Shown here: positions 21,401 through 23,452 of the stretch, piece after piece
Numbering within the stretch: position 1 is the stretch's first letter
Layout of the letters: each line of letters begins with the position of its first letter
The notes under the pieces: model-generated
Databases searched by the model: none
The model's input: the letters and a program-made list of their open reading frames with translations, nothing else
Told to the model about the DNA's origin: nothing
Position numbers and translations under genes: made by a program
Assembly: GCA_964346665.1 (NCBI GenBank)
Contig: CAYFVC010000029.1
Coordinates: forward strand, 1-23,452
Direction of reading: 5' to 3'
From: JAZGEG01 sp964346665
Lineage (GTDB): Archaea > Aenigmatarchaeota > Aenigmatarchaeia > QMZP01 > QMZT01
Length of the DNA stretch: 23,452 nucleotides

Positions 21401-23452
21401 GAAGGATATTGTCGTTCCCTGTATAGAGAAAAGAACCGGGAGTTGGGATTTCGAATAATCAGCAGGTACTTCGAAATCCGTGTTCGCGCAGTCATAGAAA
21501 TCGCGAATGCTCGTTGATGATACCTTATTGCATGACATCTTCTGGTTTGTTTTGTCAAGATAGGAATAAAGGAAGATCGGGCTCTCCCCGACCATTTTCG
21601 GATATTGAACGTAAAGGTTAACCGTTACGGAATTCTTCTCTCCTATTGAGAGTGTGTTTGGTTGTATGGAGTAAACCTGCATGTGGGGCTCTGGGATCTT
21701 GAAGTAAACCTTCTGTGGATTTGTGTAGTAAGTGTTGTTCGCATCCGTGAACGAGAATATCACAGTCAAAACATTTTTCATCTCACCGCAGAGTTCGTCA
21801 GCAGAATGAGAACATTGTAAAAGATTCCCGGCTTTCGTGCATGTTATCGGATTGTAGTTAATGCCATCATACGTGAATTCTTGTTTTTCTATATCATCAA
21901 AGTCGATGTTTTCGTATTTTATCGTGAAACTGACCACGTCATCCGTAACGCAATCCACAGGAGAGGATGTGGAGGTAATTGTGAAGCTCGGTTCTGGTGG
22001 TGGTGGAAGTATTTCGAAAAAAGTGTTCGCTGTCAATTGTTCAGGTTCGCCTTCCATGAAACCGTCAAGCCTGAAAGCCAAAGTCTTCACGCCTTCCTCA
22101 TCACTCGGTATGGCGAGGCTTATCGTGCATTTGTAGTACTTTATGTTCGTGTATGAGGATTCCAGGGAACAGGTAACCGGCTGGAAAGCCTTGTTCAGGT
22201 ATTTGTAATTGAAATCGTCTTCATCATACGTTAGGAAGTCAGGGTAGTTCACATGGAGAAGGACGTTAACACTCGTTGTTTTCCCAGCCTCAACCATTTG
22301 CGGCGTGACCGTATCTATCCCCAAGTTCGGGGGAGGGAACGTGACGAACAACTCAGTGGGTGGTGGAAGGACTTCTATATCGTCGTAAACGAATTTGAAT
22401 GTTAGCTCGAGATTTTCCTGTAAGAGCGGGCAAATGTCATTTTCGTAGATCTTACATGTGTATAGACTTCCAGAACCCGAACATTCCAAGGGTTGGAAGT
22501 TCGTTCCATCGAACGTGTAATAGGTTTCTGGGGTTACACCCATCGGGTTGATCACACGTATTTGAGAAGTAAGCTCGGTGTCTATCCCGCAGTCAAAGGG
22601 ATTCGGGATAACAGAATTTACAATCAGTTTTGGTTTTGGGGCCTTGAGCGTTATGGGGAAGCCAGCGGATAGCTTGACCCCTCCCTGATAATCGAAGTAA
22701 AAGGTTATCGTGGACGAGCCGGGGGCGTTGCAAACCGGGAAATCAGCAACAGGGATTGAACATTCGTATGAGTATATGCTCTGATTCGGGTTTATTATCG
22801 AACAGATAATCGAGCCTTCGCTTGCCCTGATCCCGTCTATTTCGTAATAATACGATTGGTAGTAACCGATATTGCTTGCGTTCTCTACGTGCATGCTCGT
22901 TCGTACGACCTCGTCACTCCCGCACGTTATAACCTGAGGTGATAAATCATCGATCACAAGGTTCGCCCCGCTGATCGTGGGCGGACCTGCCTCACTTGAA
23001 TAGAAAACAACAGGGTTCGCTATCTTCCCGTCGCTTCCGAAAATGAAATCCCATGTCCTCAGACTATTATCAAAAACATTACCCGAAAATGTTCCCGTGT
23101 AGAAATTCGGTATCCCTGTTCCCGAAGGGTCAATATCGTTCTTGTTGCCTGAAAGGTCGTAAAGCTTTTCAACAGAAGTCCCGCTTATCGTTTGGAAAAC
23201 CGAATGGTTCATACGGTCAGAAGGGATGGAATAATAGTTGTCTATATAACTCTTCACCGTTTCCTCTGAAATCCCGGATTTAAGGTAGATGTTCAACCTG
23301 TCCATGCTGTAGCTTTTTTCATCGAAATCACTTACCCCTGTCTTCACAGCCTTGTTCCAGCTTCCGGTCCACACCTCCTTCCCGCCAACATCCAGCTTAG
23401 TGAATATCAGGAAATTCGCCACGTCATTCGAACTCACGTCGTTCCACCTGTA
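18437..23452 (-). CDS. Giant Ig-repeat surface protein with Met-rich membrane region (5' end outside window)
   Basis: The frame is open from the right edge (YRWND before a GTG at 23437) to TAG at 18437, at least 1671 residues; the real start lies beyond the window. Residues are numbered from the GTG. After an unassigned N-terminal part (1-150) come about nine Ig/CARDB-like repeats starting near 162, 272, 373, 486, 587, 696, 804, 930 and 1073, each opening with an I-x-S/T-x-x-P-like strand and many holding Cys pairs. Then come hydrophobic segments (about 1249-1266, 1351-1370, 1398-1416, 1440-1462 and 1497-1525), a Met-rich stretch (1443-1512) and a Cys-containing C-terminal domain with Tyr/Pro/Met-rich sequence. 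It is probably anchored in the membrane with its repeats outside. No known family is recognised; a surface adhesin or part of an envelope-spanning machine is plausible. It overlaps DUF357 by six bases. Confidence 0.82.
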   Translation of the reverse strand, partial: YRWNDVSSNDVANFLIFTKLDVGGKEVWTGSWNKAVKTGVSDFDEKSYSMDRLNIYLKSGISEETVKSYIDNYYSIPSDRMNHSVFQTISGTSVEKLYDLSGNKNDIDPSGTGIPNFYTGTFSGNVFDNSLRTWDFIFGSDGKIANPVVFYSSEAGPPTISGANLVIDDLSPQVITCGSDEVVRTSMHVENASNIGYYQSYYYEIDGIRASEGSIICSIINPNQSIYSYECSIPVADFPVCNAPGSSTITFYFDYQGGVKLSAGFPITLKAPKPKLIVNSVIPNPFDCGIDTELTSQIRVINPMGVTPETYYTFDGTNFQPLECSGSGSLYTCKIYENDICPLLQENLELTFKFVYDDIEVLPPPTELFVTFPPPNLGIDTVTPQMVEAGKTTSVNVLLHVNYPDFLTYDEDDFNYKYLNKAFQPVTCSLESSYTNIKYYKCTISLAIPSDEEGVKTLAFRLDGFMEGEPEQLTANTFFEILPPPPEPSFTITSTSSPVDCVTDDVVSFTIKYENIDFDDIEKQEFTYDGINYNPITCTKAGNLLQCSHSADELCGEMKNVLTVIFSFTDANNTYYTNPQKVYFKIPEPHMQVYSIQPNTLSIGEKNSVTVNLYVQYPKMVGESPIFLYSYLDKTNQKMSCNKVSSTSIRDFYDCANTDFEVPADYSKSQLPVLFSIQGTTISFPMNIPVETLVKTTPWLEIVSTTPSRIEILLGNQTSASFYVTVHNAAEKELKHQATLIPNSWITSGSCKEEAIEYDFTCDVTIKPPTTAKTGPNSVTLSLKVSNSKTYDISNQTTVYVLPEETLVEIQSISPNTLYCEGHKQQNPNTVKVTATSKNLVDFELVEEDISFNDLPISHTARYCTSQRQSITCEIPTDRFFEKVTCGEGELAPGEGSRYYPLTLTFLVESGGELITISGSKDVSIVARPLEPYLEIADNDVVDRVLQTPINCLGSQTIKLGDTGYVRIMYADLLHPEPKEDDVRWSFRLDAHDDKGKLTSGMGVSPEENATICKFISHQRMGVHRIEDYECSLYLTNKMFQRCANGEGELLITATSGGKKAEGRIKTTIVRDDSKYQIEMEIVSEPMKEIDCQIQSYGEKAPCSFASYSNQNVTIRIYNRNQEVELTDLNLYDFDIDLNSRAEVDANPRVLGNCRKESGESHKYVCPFQIGPVIKLPPDTHNVTREKDTYDSLYLGRVNITVYVKYANNLARKIISRMDGTIQVQPKKTDAMLNAEAMRERMRKTFESFEGIFKKIIWLLSACAVCSAGNKIIDSMKGIATGISEEEKSGETKTNQERYNTCYNNQIGICQARGPELEWVTNVDECDEYVKNYCSKLYPTGETKETKGEASALDKAIEAIAFAITAYFSIKLILEMKDFRLVDDPEEEKSELIKSFESGIKHGFFICVMPRIVAEFGAWLAESDTKLEETFEKGAGVAQGIARACEAIMRFMPMMMMFIQFYMSYLQFEMCMDMVEMQIDVNAQAAAAAGTDLQQAQVVAQSSMTMMNNMMSCFNTFMQALNQLTWTMVWTTSQFGTMGVGVYAEIFRFKGEIKDPAKNNRLEGDGLFQVEVQNICKGGTTQASISISGTGTGCKDSKSHPCTQTTYMPYMPRGTTGMYPYSPYHQQQTGITLEAQINTVNCQPGTIYVTITTGRGESRGPYQFTLVKSSS

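Noticed and set aside
1..23452. tRNA, rRNA or riboswitch genes
   Set aside because: The gaps between genes are all under 115 bases, and no cloverleaf-like or rRNA-like stretch was recognised in them by eye.

Overview
The window is a gene-dense stretch of an archaeal chromosome. Evidence for Archaea: the DUF63 and DUF357 families, a KaiC/RAD55-like ATPase, an archaeal-type pilus ATPase with split TadC-like platform genes and pilin-like proteins, a trans-prenyltransferase, and TATA-like boxes centred about 26-28 bases before several start codons (leaderless transcripts). The oxygen-sensitive 2-hydroxyacyl-CoA-dehydratase-type iron-sulfur pair suggests an anaerobe. The exact lineage (euryarchaeal or DPANN-like) cannot be decided from this window. 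I see no rRNA, tRNA, CRISPR array or insertion sequence, and no gene-free stretch longer than 114 bases.

Layout. 1-1351 (+): the end of thrS, then adk and ndk, a housekeeping translation/nucleotide block. 1423-4995 (+): a 1190-residue multi-domain membrane protein ending in a lysozyme-like transglycosylase domain. 4997-5836 (-): DUF63 membrane protein. 5877-10524 (-): a compact type IV pilus operon read as pilin-like, pilin-like, secretion ATPase, TadC half 1, TadC half 2. 10525-10638: divergent promoter region with a palindrome over a TATA box. 10639-13825 (+): a four-gene operon of winged-helix regulator, V4R sensor, ATP-dependent [4Fe-4S] activator and a single HgdB-like dehydratase/double-cubane-type protein. 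13828-15554 (-): KaiC-like ATPase and geranylgeranyl/farnesyl diphosphate synthase. 15620-17818 (+): a PEP-synthase-like protein that has lost its phosphohistidine. 17820-18173 (-): small membrane protein. 18191-18442 (+): DUF357. 18437 to beyond the right edge (-): a giant surface protein with about nine Ig-like repeats and a methionine-rich membrane region.

Best candidates for new biology. (1) The 10639-13825 operon looks like a ligand-controlled low-potential electron-transfer enzyme: a DNA-binding protein and a V4R sensor as separate overlapping genes, an ATPase activator with an additional four-cysteine motif, and one seven-cysteine catalytic subunit rather than the usual two, resembling double-cubane cluster proteins. 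(2) The 1190-residue protein carries a peptidoglycan-lyase-type domain, unexpected in an archaeon; with the giant Ig-repeat protein and the pilus operon it could belong to a cell-contact apparatus. (3) The PEP-synthase-like protein keeps an ATP-grasp-like N-terminal domain but has replaced the phosphohistidine and several PEP-site residues.
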